From: Setomelanomma holmii
Taxonomy: Eukaryota > Ascomycota > Dothideomycetes > Pleosporales > Phaeosphaeriaceae
Assembly: GCA_010015745.1 (NCBI GenBank)
Contig: ML978230.1
Coordinates: forward strand, 110,352 to 174,351
DNA length: 64,000 nucleotides
Reading direction: 5' to 3'
The notes below the pieces were generated by a model. The model ran no database searches. It was given only the letters and a program-made list of their open reading frames with translations, and was not told the DNA's origin. Position 1 is the stretch's first letter. Each line of letters begins with the position of its first letter. Shown here one piece after another: positions 12,568-23,119 of this stretch. The translations under genes were made by a program, and so were the position numbers.

Positions 12568-13779
12568 CATAAACATTGTTTCCACGCCAGCGTTTCTATG
12601 AGGACTCGTGCGGAACTACTTTACTGACCACGGCGCCCAGCCACGAAGATGCCTTTTTCACTTTTACACATCCGACAGACCGCTCATTGTTGTATGTTAA
12701 CAAGAAACAACAAAGTTCTGTAATGGCACGTAAGCGGCGTATATACAACAACGAATGTTGTCCTCAAGCATCTATCGGGTATCCATGTGATAGTACCAGC
12801 GGCCTCTCCACTTGATTAAAGCATCCTCCACATCTCGATTACTGTGCTAACACACCATTTTCCTTCGACATTCCACCAACCCCAACACCCTCCCACGGTC
12901 CCAGGCGCAAGATCGATCCGCAATATCAAGGTCGGAAAGTCCCGGGCGTGGTTCTTGAGCAGCGCTCCCTCTTGAAGACGATGAATGATCATACCTTACA
13001 TCGCAACGACTCGTCGAAGGAACAAAAGGTTGGTAAATCGATTGCGAGGATGGGTGCGTAGAGTGGCAGGGTACGGATTGAGGACGCATGATTGGAGGAT
13101 GAGTAGGAATTGGGAAATGAAGAGGGAGTCAAGGATGAGGACAAGGAAGGACGACAGAGTAAAATATAAAAGCTTGAGTGGATGATGAAGCTTTGGCTTG
13201 GGAAGAAGAGGTTTGAGAATGGGGCTGTACAAAAACGAGCGCAAAAAACATCGTCTGGGAGAATTGCGGGACCCAGAATTGACTCGATGCATCCACTCGA
13301 CCGAAGGATAGCGAAGCAAGTACCATCAAGGACTGTGCCGTTACCTAGAGAAGGTGCTCAAGCACAACGGTCGTCGAGCCAGGAACGACCAAAGCGAAGC
13401 GGTGCTCTACATATAGTCATGCAAATATCACAGCCTCGAACGGGCAGAGCGCCGAAGGCTGAGCTTACCTCAGGTGGTCCCACGTCTAGCCGGGAAGATA
13501 ATATACAAAAGTAGTGGTCTCTCAGAAGTGCGTCGACGAAGAAGCTAGGAGTGCATCATGAAAGAGGAGTCATCAGGACGAGGTACAGAAAGAATTTTGA
13601 TGCTTAATGATCTTGATATATTCAGGTGTTTCCATACCACCATTTCTTTTGTACCTGTCCCTTCTTGAAGATAATGTTGACGTCTAGCGCCAATTAAGTA
13701 TATACAGTACAATAACAGAACCCATATCATGTCATGTCTTGAAGAACACCTTAGCCCATGAAGCCTCATCGTAAACTAC
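12568..13779. other. intergenic between convergent genes
   Basis: About 1.2 kb. Short, purine-rich plus-strand frames (13000-13500, many GA and AAG runs) look like low-complexity sequence and not a gene. No RNA or transposon was recognised. Confidence 0.4.
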
Positions 13780-15306
13780 TTAGAAAGCAAGTAGCACGGC
13801 GCCAGCAAAGGCACCGACCATCATACCGGCCTTGTTGTGGCTAGCTGCACCAGTGAACTGCGCAGGCGCACTGGTGGTGGCGTTCCTCGATGGTGTAGGA
13901 ATGACAGGAGTTGGGATCACACCAGTCGGCGCAGACGGGATGGGAACAACTGGCGGTGGCTTGGTCTCGACGAGAAGACCGCTGGTTGGGTACGGAGGCT
14001 GCGAGGGTGCCACGCTGGTCAGGGTGGGTGGCTTGGCGGAGGAGATGACAGGGACAGAAACGAGGCTGGAGGGCTGAAGAGCGGAGACCTGGGTGCTGAA
14101 AGATGCAGCAGGAGGCGGGCCGGTCACGGTGACGATGACGGTACCGCACTCGCAAGGCTTGCCACTTTCTTTGCCTCCTTCCAGTGTGCTTGGGCTTCCA
14201 GCGGCGCCGCCAGAGGGCTTGGGAACACCAGTGGGGTAGTTGAAGCCAGAGCCTTTGCCACCAGCAACAGGGGCAGCGGTGCTGTGAGCGGCTCCGGACG
14301 AGCAGGGTGTAGTCTCAGCAGAGCCAGGCTTGTCACTACCATCGCCCTTACCGTTACCGGGGGTGTTCACATCGGAAGCAATAGGGTTTGCGGAAGCAGT
14401 AGCAGATGGCTTAATGACAGCGGAGTTTTGGGGGGACCCGTTCTTGTCACCAGCACCAATGACCTCGATCGAGTCCTTGGAGCCAGTCTTGTCAGTCCAC
14501 TTGTATTCGGTACCAGGGCTGTAGTTGATGACTTTGACGCTCTCCACAGTCATGGTGAATGGGGCCTGGCTGTAATCGACCTTGCCACCAGCCCACTCGA
14601 CGGTGCCCTTGTTCTCGGAGTCACCACCAGGCCAGTTGCCAAGACGAACGTTGCAGGGAGTCTGTGGGTAGTTCTTGCCGCCGTTGGCATCGGCATAGTT
14701 GAGCGTGCGAACAGCCTTGCCGTCGATAATCCAGGTAAGAGCCTCCGCCGTCCAGTTGAGGGCATAGGTGTGGGTCTCGGTTTGAGTAGTAGCAACTGGG
14801 GCCTCGATCATCCTGTCGTAGGTTGTGGTGTTACCCTTGCCGAAGTCTACAAGCACAGTCAGTATTCACATCACGTGAACCAAGGCATGAATTGTATGCA
14901 TACAGTTCATCTGCACCTTGCCCTCCTGGCCTCCGATCCATTCCCAATCCACCTCGTCAAGATCCTGGGATTGCAAAACAATCGAGGAGATGATACCTTG
15001 GCCCTTTGCTGCAGTCATCTTGGCCTCGACATAGCCAAAGTGGAAGAAGCCCTCGGATTGGATGGTGGGAGCATCGCCTGCCTTGGCAACAATGAACTCG
15101 GCACCACCAGCACCATAAGTCAGTGAGCCAGCGGTCTGCTTCCAGCCTTTAACAGCATCCTTTCCAGCCTTAAAATCGGTCTCGAAAGTCGCGGGCATGG
15201 CTGGATCGTTTGGACATTCCTTTTCCATGGGGTTGCAGTCGGTGAAGGTCTGAGCAGTGGCCAAAGTAGCCAGGACGCTCGCGGTTGCATAAGAGGAGAA
15301 ACGCAT
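13780..15306 (-). CDS. Crh-type GH16 chitin-glucan transglycosylase, GPI-anchored
   Basis: Exons are 14904-15306 and 13780-14846 (489 residues). The intron 14847-14903 (57 nt) has a GTATGC donor and TGTAG acceptor and gives QMNYFGKG. Residues 1-19 are a signal peptide (MRFSSYATASVLATLATAQ). The GH16 catalytic motif is intact as DEVDWEW, followed by IGG; WTAEALTWIIDGKAVRTL matches the acceptor-side strand of this fold. A long Ser/Thr/Pro/Gly-rich stalk with CECGTVIVTVTGPPP leads to a C-terminal GPI signal (AQFTGAASHNKAGMMVGAFA, then a hydrophobic tail). The family (yeast Crh1/Utr2/Crr1) transfers chitin onto beta-glucans in the wall. The ATG at 15306 is chosen because it starts the signal peptide. 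Confidence 0.93.
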
Positions 15307-16562
15307 ATTGATTGTTTGAATTCTCGGTTTGAAGGTACTCTTCACAGAAGATTGTCGCAAAGATGAGTGTTCAAGTTGATTCGGATGCAAGACAGGCAGT
15401 GAGACAATGCAGTAGCGGCGTCTAAGGAATGGAATGCTCGTAGAGAGCTCGACGAGACGAAACGTAAAGAGTGAGGTCGTCCTGCGTCCAAAAGGCAATT
15501 GAAGAGAGAGTGTGATAAAAGGCGACGCAAAGGTACAAAAGTAGAAGGTTAGGGTAAGGAATGAAGACTGCGAGTAAGCGGAGGATCACCGACTATAATA
15601 ATCCGGCCATGTAAAACGTTGCAATCTTCATGCCAAGAGTTGAAGGCAGCGGTCAAAGCCGAGCGGCCTCTGGGGCCCGTCTATGCCGTCTCCTGTTTCG
15701 ACGCATGGCCGACCTGAATGGTCAAGAGTGCTCTTCCTTCGCACTCCTTTGGTGTTTCATGAAACACGGGTGGAGACTAGGGCGTGTCAGGATTGCCGCC
15801 GCCTTGCCCGGAATGGCGGCGCGACCGCATCGACCTATCAGCGCTCTCAAGTGCCTGAACGGTGTTTCTTGTCGCAAGCCACTCGAGCCCTGCATTTCGC
15901 CGCACTTCCCTGCCCCTGAGACGATGCGACAGAGACCTGGCCATTCGGCGAGGCGGTGCCGTGGAGAGATGTGCCATTTCAAGCTGAGTCTCTCCTGTCA
16001 GCAATGCAAGCCTGTAGTGCGCGGTCATCGTTGCATTCTTCTGCAGCACTCTATCAGAGACTAATATCGGTGTAGTAGCTCCAGAATAAACGTCGTGGCA
16101 GTGCTGCAGCGTGAACACTGGAGCGCGGATGATGCTGCACGGCTTTTCGCTGGTGATTGCGATGGGCGACGACCACGCATTCCTTGGCTGTTCTGGTGTA
16201 CGATCTTCCCAGGCATGAAGTCATACCGTTGAAAGGATGCCAAGGATGATGAAATGATCTGCCGCCCTGAAGATCACTTTGTTGAGCAGAGCCTCGCGGC
16301 GACTGGCTGTGTTCTTGGTTGTTTGTGCTGCGGCCTCCTGCCGCGCGCTGCCGCCGAGGCTGGCATGTGACCGCAAGTCGGCGGCTGACGGGCATTCGTT
16401 TCCAAACAACAGCATGTTGTCGGGGCTGAGCGGGGAGATGAAGGGCGAAGGGGACAGTTGTAGGTTCGAGGCGAACTTGCGAATCAGGTCGATGACTGGT
16501 AAGTTAGTCTCATCGTGCCTTCCCCGGCATCTCCAACATTGTCAAACGTCGTCACCTTTACC
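15307..16562. other. intergenic
   Basis: About 1.25 kb upstream of the Crh gene. It presumably contains that promoter; a pyrimidine-rich 5' leader is visible on the minus strand near 15310-15540. Several short overlapping frames on both strands lack protein-like composition. Nothing else was recognised. Confidence 0.4.
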
Positions 16563-17140
16563 TCAACCAAGACAGAATAGCACAGCCTCAAAAGACGTGA
16601 GAGGCACGTTTGGGTAAGCATATAGAACGACTGCAGGATAATCAATTTGCGGAAACGCAAAGTCCGTAAACTTCGTATACCTGGGCACGCACGCTATATT
16701 GGTACCTTCCATCGGGTCACCCACGACGATGCCAACGTGGTTTGCGAGATAGGCTTTATCTCGTTCGCAATGCGCGCCTCTTCTTGGGACACAAGAGCCT
16801 TCGGTTCGCAGAGAACACCAACCGATAGTACCAGGCTCTGAAAAGCACCTTTCTCATTGGTGGCGACTTCTTTGTAGCCTTCGAGCATGCGCCACAGCCC
16901 ACCCCCCATCGGCGCCCATGCCAGATGCCACTCAGGCTTGTTTCCTTTACTTTGCGCGGCACGGAAGACAACAAGGCGGCCAAAATGCGACATCTTGTGA
17001 ACCTCGGCGGGCACATCGGTCTGAAGATGATTACAATGCAGACATATACACCTCATTCTGGTCACATTAGGTGGAGGTAGTTTGGGCGATCCCAGACTGC
17101 CATCTTCGCCGCATTGAACACACGGCGCGATGTGTCGGAG
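16563..17140 (-). pseudogene. coding-like sequence in shifting frames, unidentified
   Basis: The minus strand reads like protein but changes frame. One frame (17065-16694) gives KMSHFGRLVVFRAA, KPEWHLAWAPMGGGLWRML and EARIANEIKPISQTTL, then stops. Another frame takes over near 16740 (VGIVVGDPMEGTNIACVP) and continues through YTKFTDFAFPQIDYPAVVLY to a stop at 16563. Just upstream a third frame contains APCVQCGEDG, spaced from CICLHCNH like a two-CxxC zinc site. Either this is an intron-rich small gene or a frameshifted relic. It lies directly downstream of the broken HET gene on the same strand and could be its original 3' part. The function is unknown. Confidence 0.35.
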
Positions 17141-17149
17141 ACTTATCGC

Positions 17150-18198
17150 TCACTCTGTCTCAATGAGGGGCCTTTTTGGGTCGGATAAATACGATGACGC
17201 GTCAAGCCGAAAGATTTCGAGTACCGTGAACACTCTCCTGAAGCAGATATCAGCCGTATTGCGAAGGAGTATGTTTCGCTCAAGCTCGATCAATGAGCAG
17301 GTATAGTCTACTTGAAGCTTAGATCCGTCCGATGAGATCGAAATGAGCGCATATGCCATATCTCGAACGTCCAAGCACTCCATGTGTCTGAAGATTTCGA
17401 GGTTATCGAGCAGCTTGAACGACTCGTAAGCTTTGCGTCCATCTCTCAGAAGTCTTCTCACTGCAATGGAGAAAGCGGCGACGAGATTCCCTCCTGACGA
17501 ATATCTCTTGATAGGTATCACAACTCCCGGGCGGCCAAATACAGTGTTTGGACCTGCAGGAGCTCCTGCGTAATCCAGGCTCGCTTCCAATAGGCGTGGT
17601 TTTCGAATTTCTCGATCAATAACCTAACGTCTTTGTCACGGACGTCGCCCCTATCGCGAGTCCTGCTCCCAGCGAGGTGGAACAAGTAGGTGAGGTCTAC
17701 ATCGTCGCCCATCCATGCAACCACCTTGCTCGCACGAGAGTAGATGTTCCCCATCTGCTGAACTTGGTGGTTCTTTTCTTCCGGATTCTCTTGATCGATA
17801 CAAAGCGCATCTACCCAGATCGCTTGGGCAAACTTCTGCTCGTGCACTCCATGGATAGCATTATGTATCGTTGCTACTGTAACTTCCACCGGATCCAGAA
17901 ACTTGATCGGATAAGATGCAGCATACAAGAAGTCAAACAGATTCTTCTGGACGTTGTGTGGCTGCCCGTTGATGAGGAGTCGTGCCGTTGCGTCACCAGC
18001 GCCCCATACATAGGACAGACAAGTGTACTGTGGGGCTTGGTCCATCCGTACATGTCGCAGCTCGCACCTTATTATCTCTTCCTCATCGAAAGGTACAATA
18101 CGAAGAAGTCTTATCGATGGAGTGTCGAGTGGCAGTGGCTCGTGGACGAAAGGGGTGACATCGGATGCTATCGAAATAGCTTGGTAATGGTGTGCCAT
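17150..18198 (-). pseudogene. HET-domain (heterokaryon incompatibility) gene with a frameshift
   Basis: From ATG 18198 the protein shows the HET core: YTCLSYVWGAGDA, IWVDALCIDQENPEEKNHQV, MGNIYSRASKVVAWMG and YWKRAWITQELL. The frame then hits a stop at 17518 just after TLYLAAREL. The neighbouring frame continues at once with VVIPIKRYSSGGNLVAAFS and stays open to 17150. Adding one G to the GGG run at 17526-17528 would join the two frames, so this is a single-base loss or an assembly error. HET proteins trigger cell death after fusion of unlike hyphae; the domain is TIR-like. As read here, only the N-terminal domain (about 226 residues) would be made. Confidence 0.8.
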
Positions 18199-21100
18199 GC
18201 TTCAATCAAGTCCTTCAGCCAGCAGCCCACCAAATCCTCGCAAGCTATGTCAGTCGCGCTTCCAGAGATGGATGCTCAAAGCTTTTCGTGATATGGACTG
18301 TCGGAGTACGCCACACATCTCAGCCCCTCAACACCAAACTCTTGCGCGTTCAGGTTCCACGACCGGAGAACGATCAGGTGAGGTTTAGAAGTCTCTCGAT
18401 TATAATCCGCACGCACCATGAAAGCGCAATGTGCTTGGAGACGGCACTGCGATACGCCAGTAAGCATGTGGTAGTGACAAGGTCGTAGTGCTGTGACAAC
18501 AATCCGTGTTCATTGTCAGCAACGGGGCCAACTGCGTCTGCCAGAAGCCAAGCATCTCAGCCTCAGCTATATGACCGGGAGAGCGGAAACTGGAACCAAT
18601 ACAGCTAATAATGCCCGAATGTTCGGGTCCCGAAATGGCTCTACAACTACACGATACTGGATATAAAAGGTTCGCATAGATTCTACCGGTATGTATTGTT
18701 CGCTTCTTCAATTCACCGTGCTGCTACAACGTCACGACCAGAGATTGGCAAAAGAGCTCGCATTGCGAGTTCTCGAACTTCGACTAGTCCAACTTCTCGT
18801 ATTCCGCTCTCGTTGGTCTTGTCGCTCAGCGTTCACCAACCTGTCAACTTTTGACTTCGTGTCCTGTTATGCTTGCGCCAGCACGCTTTACCACAACGTC
18901 ACTCAATCATGACAATTCAGCACAGCAGCATTTACGAGCAAATACAACAATGCACACATAAGTGCGTATTCTTTCGAGACGTAGCTACAGACTGATCGAC
19001 GTGCATTTGTCAAACCGCATTCGTCCTGACCTTCCGCAAACGACAAACATGGTAGGCAAAAAGACGTCTTCTCCACCGATCCGATGTATTTCTCAGCGAT
19101 AATGTCTTTCCCAGCGATACTTGTTCATCAAATTTATTGTCATGTGCTCATCGATCGTTTTCTTCCCTTCCAAAGCAAATGTGTCAGGGTCTGGTGAATT
19201 TTCACAGCAACGAACAATTGTTCTGTCGTGTGAATTCATGTCCGCTTGCACTTGATTGGACGTTAGTATCATATCGTCATATAGTTCTACAATACTTACA
19301 TGATTTCTACATTGCGTGCGTTGAGTCTTGCCAGGAGCCAGAGAGCTAGTACTTCTGCCCCTCTTTTTAAGCGGCACTGCCAAACCTTTGACCTCAAGTG
19401 GTTAAGCGGCGAAAATTTCGCGTCCTCTCGCAGGGGCTCGAGCGCCTCTGTCATAAATTAGCAAGGGATATCGCGCCGTGAGTTTTGTGTTGGGACTTAC
19501 ACACTTCGATGTTGAGACGGCCGCTTCCCTTATATACGGTATGAAACTCGTCATCAGGACTCTTTCGAGTCATTCGCGTATATAGGTAATTGACGAAAGC
19601 GTATATAACAATCATGTGGAGAGGATGAGCGCGTGGGTTGCGGTAATAATTTCTGCTGGCAACGGCAGGCGATATTTTAACGGTGTAGAGACAGAGAGGG
19701 AGAGATCTGGGCGAAGACTGTGTTGTCAACGTGCTCGATAGTCTCTGCATATGAATCGTTGAGCAGATGTAGTTGGTAGGGGACATCGTCGGAACCATGC
19801 AGATGGTCTTCATGAGAGCTAGTAAGCTCGATGACAAGCTCAACCCATATGTTGCGAAGTTGCAGGCGAGCCAAGCGCCTTACGTCTAACGTCCTCAAGA
19901 AGTACCATGTATCTATGTGGATCCGTTCTGAGCTTCTCTTGTGCATCAGTGCGCCACTCCACATGCATACCGTTGCTACGTCCGACAGGCAAAAGCTAGG
20001 GTTCTTGAGCCACCTATCCTTGGGCATGTGATGTATTCCTTATCACTCCCAGCAGGAAGTGCGAGATGGTTCCTAGGCTCGCCTCACAACACGAGAAGGC
20101 TCGCCTGGTGTTCCAACCGCACTGTTTGGATGGTTCGAATCGCGAGAGCTTGGTGTGGAGCTCGTGGCCTGGGTCGAAATCATACAAAAGGCTGCAGTAC
20201 TCACAAGGCAGTGCGAACTTGAAGACGTTGCGGAATGCGATGCCCGGATGAGGCGAGGAAAGACTTTCGGTCGAAGCATGTTGACGTGCCCTATGACGCG
20301 GCCTGCGGGATAGAAGAAGGCTCGCTGGAGTGCAGGAGCAGTCTTTCCATGGCATATATATAGATATGTCATAAGAGCGTATATACGCGGCAGGGCGGCA
20401 CTTGCGCCTGGAGCATTCAGCGGTGGGAAGGGCGCGTTCGCGTCATATATAGAAGAGTGAGGTTCGGTCCTTCCAAGGGAGATAGCACAACAAAACCCTG
20501 CGCCATGTCCAGTCTTCTGTGCAATGGCGTTGTAGCGGGATCATGGCCATATTAGCGAGCGGATGCTCTCTGTTAGGATCGCAATAGTCGCAACATCCAG
20601 GTCCTTGGGGAAGGGTGTATACGAGGGGTCCATTCACCTGTCATAGTGGGCAGGTTGAGCTTTTTGGCGAAGCCATAGCTGGGCAAGCTTCGCCTTAGGG
20701 AGCTGAAGATGCTCGAGCTTTTGGCCGAGTTCCGTCTCGAGCGTCGAAAGTTCTTTCGTGAGCTGTGCTCTTTATATACACACTAGGTAAGGTTGTCAGT
20801 ATGGTTGGTACTGTTTCTGAGAAACACTCAGATGGTCTGGAGTTACGATCTTCCTTTGCTTGATAGTCGTGAAGTCTTGTCAAGGGAGCTCTCAGATCGG
20901 CCTAGCCCAGACGTTCGTCTAGCGCAAGCTTCAAATATGTACAATGCTCATTTCGCTATGCTGGAAGGCTTCAGAGTACTGTAGAGCTGAAGTATACAGT
21001 ATATACGAGATTGGGATGATGGTGGTAGGGGCGAAGTAGCAGTGCCAGGGCAGCAGTGACCGAGCATTGCCAGCAGGCGTCTGAGAAGAATTTCTGTAAG

Positions 21101-21883
21101 CGAAATATGCTGTGTTCCGCTCATGACCGTCATGTGATAGTCTGGATATATATAGGAAGGATGGGGTCGACCTTGGGCTGGGAGCAACCATGCAGAGTGC
21201 AGTCGACAAGGACACGTGATCAAACTCATTGCATTGGCCTCGCTCACTAAAGTAGAATACGTGGTTGGGCCGTTGACTTTTGAAGTAGTCCATGTCGTAG
21301 TTAGGGTGGCGAGGATTGAACCCTTGTGATAGTGGGTGTGGTATGTGTTGTTGTAACGGTTTGGGCCTTGCCCAGATCCATTCTAGTACGAGTTGAGATA
21401 GCTCATGTGCGGCAGTCTATATATGTAGCTCCGCCCACCTCAGGTAGTCAATTCAGCGCAGTCCTCCCCCTCCGTCCGTACCGTTACAGTTGTACGTGCT
21501 ACGGCCTCGAAGCTGCAACAGGAACGCTCGAAAGGCGCAAGCAGTATATACGAGGCGACAAGACGATCTGCTCAGGCCGGTTATGTGGTAGTCATCCGGC
21601 TATGCATCGAGAGGGAAGGGCGCGTAAATACAAGGTCCAGAGAGTGAGGACTGATTTGGTTCTTCGGTGGCAGACAGCACAAATGAGTGGTCAAGTGGCG
21701 AGGTTCATCGGCTGCACTAACAGCCTTTCACAGTAGCTTGCAGTCTCATTAGCAATGTGACGTGTAGTTGAGTTCAATGAGGAGCTTACCAGCTGTAATG
21801 AAGCGGAATGACAACGCCACGTCATACGTGAACTCCACAACGTCAGGGAATCTCTCTATGTATGATTGTGGAAGCAACCGGAC
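18199..21883. other. gene-poor stretch with TATATA-type motifs
   Basis: About 3.7 kb in which no frame exceeds about 140 codons and none has a recognisable domain. At least a dozen short TATATA/GTATATAC motifs occur between 19530 and 22190, including a perfect 12-bp palindrome at 20377-20388. Some minus-strand frames (19677-20027, 20014-20355) look partly protein-like (LQLRNIWVELVIEL, EYCSLLYDFDPGHEL), so decayed or intron-rich genes are possible. I cannot assign one. Confidence 0.4.
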
Positions 21884-22420
21884 CTAATAGGTTTCGTGCT
21901 TGACGTTGGGCAACCATTGTGTTGCAGAGAGAGACTTGGAGCAGGACAGGGAAGGCGCAAGCGCTAGGATTCCTAACACCAACTCAACGGCTTCGTCTGC
22001 ATTTGGCAGGTATATACAACAAAAAGTGAATGGTCTGATAGATGGCAAGGATCCAGCGATAGAAAAAGAAAACATACATACCATGTTGAAGCACCCGCAT
22101 ATATGCTTGCTCCATGGACGAACCCTCGAAGGGGCTGGGATGTAGCCGAAGTCTGAACTTGGTGGGCGAATAAGACTGTATGTATATCTCGTCGAGAGAT
22201 GGCATTAGAAGATCATAGTATTGCTCGTATCGCGCAAGCTGTGGTTGCGGTCCACGTACACCAGTCGCAAACGCTTCAATACGCCTCGAATGGCGAAGTG
22301 CACTGGCGGTGAGGGATGTAACATGCCAGAGCCCAGATGTCGATATTGACATCTCTCGACCCGTGGAAAGACATATACCATTGGTGCCGATCGAGCTGTG
22401 CGGGCAGAAACGGTCATGTA
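21884..22420 (-). pseudogene. possible protein kinase C-lobe relic
   Basis: On the minus strand, 22353-22321 encodes DVNIDIWALAC, which resembles kinase subdomain IX (DxWxLGC). It is preceded by FHGSR and followed by a stop at 22276. Further on, a second frame encodes PFEGSSMEQAYMRVLQH. A GT-AG intron (GTATGT donor near 22081, TGCAG acceptor near 21997) would join this to DEAVELVLGILALAPSLSC and SATQWLPN, as at the C-terminal end of kinase domains. The two motifs are in the right order and at a plausible spacing but in different frames. No catalytic HxDxxxxN or DFG motif was found. This is probably a decayed kinase gene; low to moderate confidence. Confidence 0.35.
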
Positions 22421-23119
22421 TGAGTGGCGGAAGCTGGCATCCGGACCGGTGATAGAGGTGGAATGACCGTGAAGGCTCGTGCAACATTCGTCGGGGCAAG
22501 CACAGCATGCATCGCTCCACTGCACACGATGCACGGGTTGACCGCGTTTGCTAGATTCGGCCTGCATGTCTCATCAACAGTAGAAGCGGTGAGCCACGGA
22601 TACTAATCTTGCCAAATGAAACCCTCAATCTTATGCAGCACGCCATGCAGACATCAGAGATCGCGAATCATGGTCGCGAGGGACTGTGGTCAAGACTTCT
22701 TGATTAGAAATTATCTACGTCCTTCTTCGCTTTCTTACATGCAACTTCAGATACTCAAACATCTATAAAGCAGAAGCGAACGGTGCTGCGCCTGGGCACA
22801 TGTCTTGCGGCTACAATGCCATATGTGGTATCACTTTTGATCCAAGAAAAGGTAAGGAAAGGTGAAGGTGCGACAGACAGTCGACGAATAGGAATGCTGG
22901 CACGCCTCATGCACATGCGCGTGTGTATGGAAAGGTGACCGGGTGGGTGCAGCCGAACGTCGTCAAAGTTGCGCGAACAAACGAAGACAGGGTCCGGCGT
23001 GGGCCATCCGATGCAACAGAAGAAGTAGCGGATATGTCAAAGTGGAAATGCGCTTGTATCCGTTGGGACCGAGCTTTCGTCGTGAAGCTACAGCATGCAT
23101 TAGCTACGTGCAAACACAC
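22421..23119. other. intergenic
   Basis: About 700 bp between the kinase-like pieces and the end of the 1565-residue gene. The last part is presumably its 3' untranslated region and terminator. No feature was recognised. Confidence 0.35.

Noticed and set aside
12996..13514. Overlapping 100-110-codon frames on both strands
   Set aside because: Purine-rich low-complexity DNA keeps frames open on both strands; no protein-like motif was seen.
13837..15126. A 429-codon open frame on the plus strand
   Set aside because: It lies opposite the Crh gene, whose minus-strand frame has a signal peptide, catalytic motif and GPI tail. The plus-strand translation has no domain and is an antisense shadow of biased codon use.
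20128..20145. GGTTCGAATCG on the plus strand, a possible tRNA B box
   Set aside because: No cloverleaf could be folded upstream; it is treated as chance.
21285..21310. T-arm-like sequence (GGGTTCAATCC on the minus strand)
   Set aside because: It matches a tRNA B box, but no A box, anticodon arm or acceptor stem could be found at the right distance.
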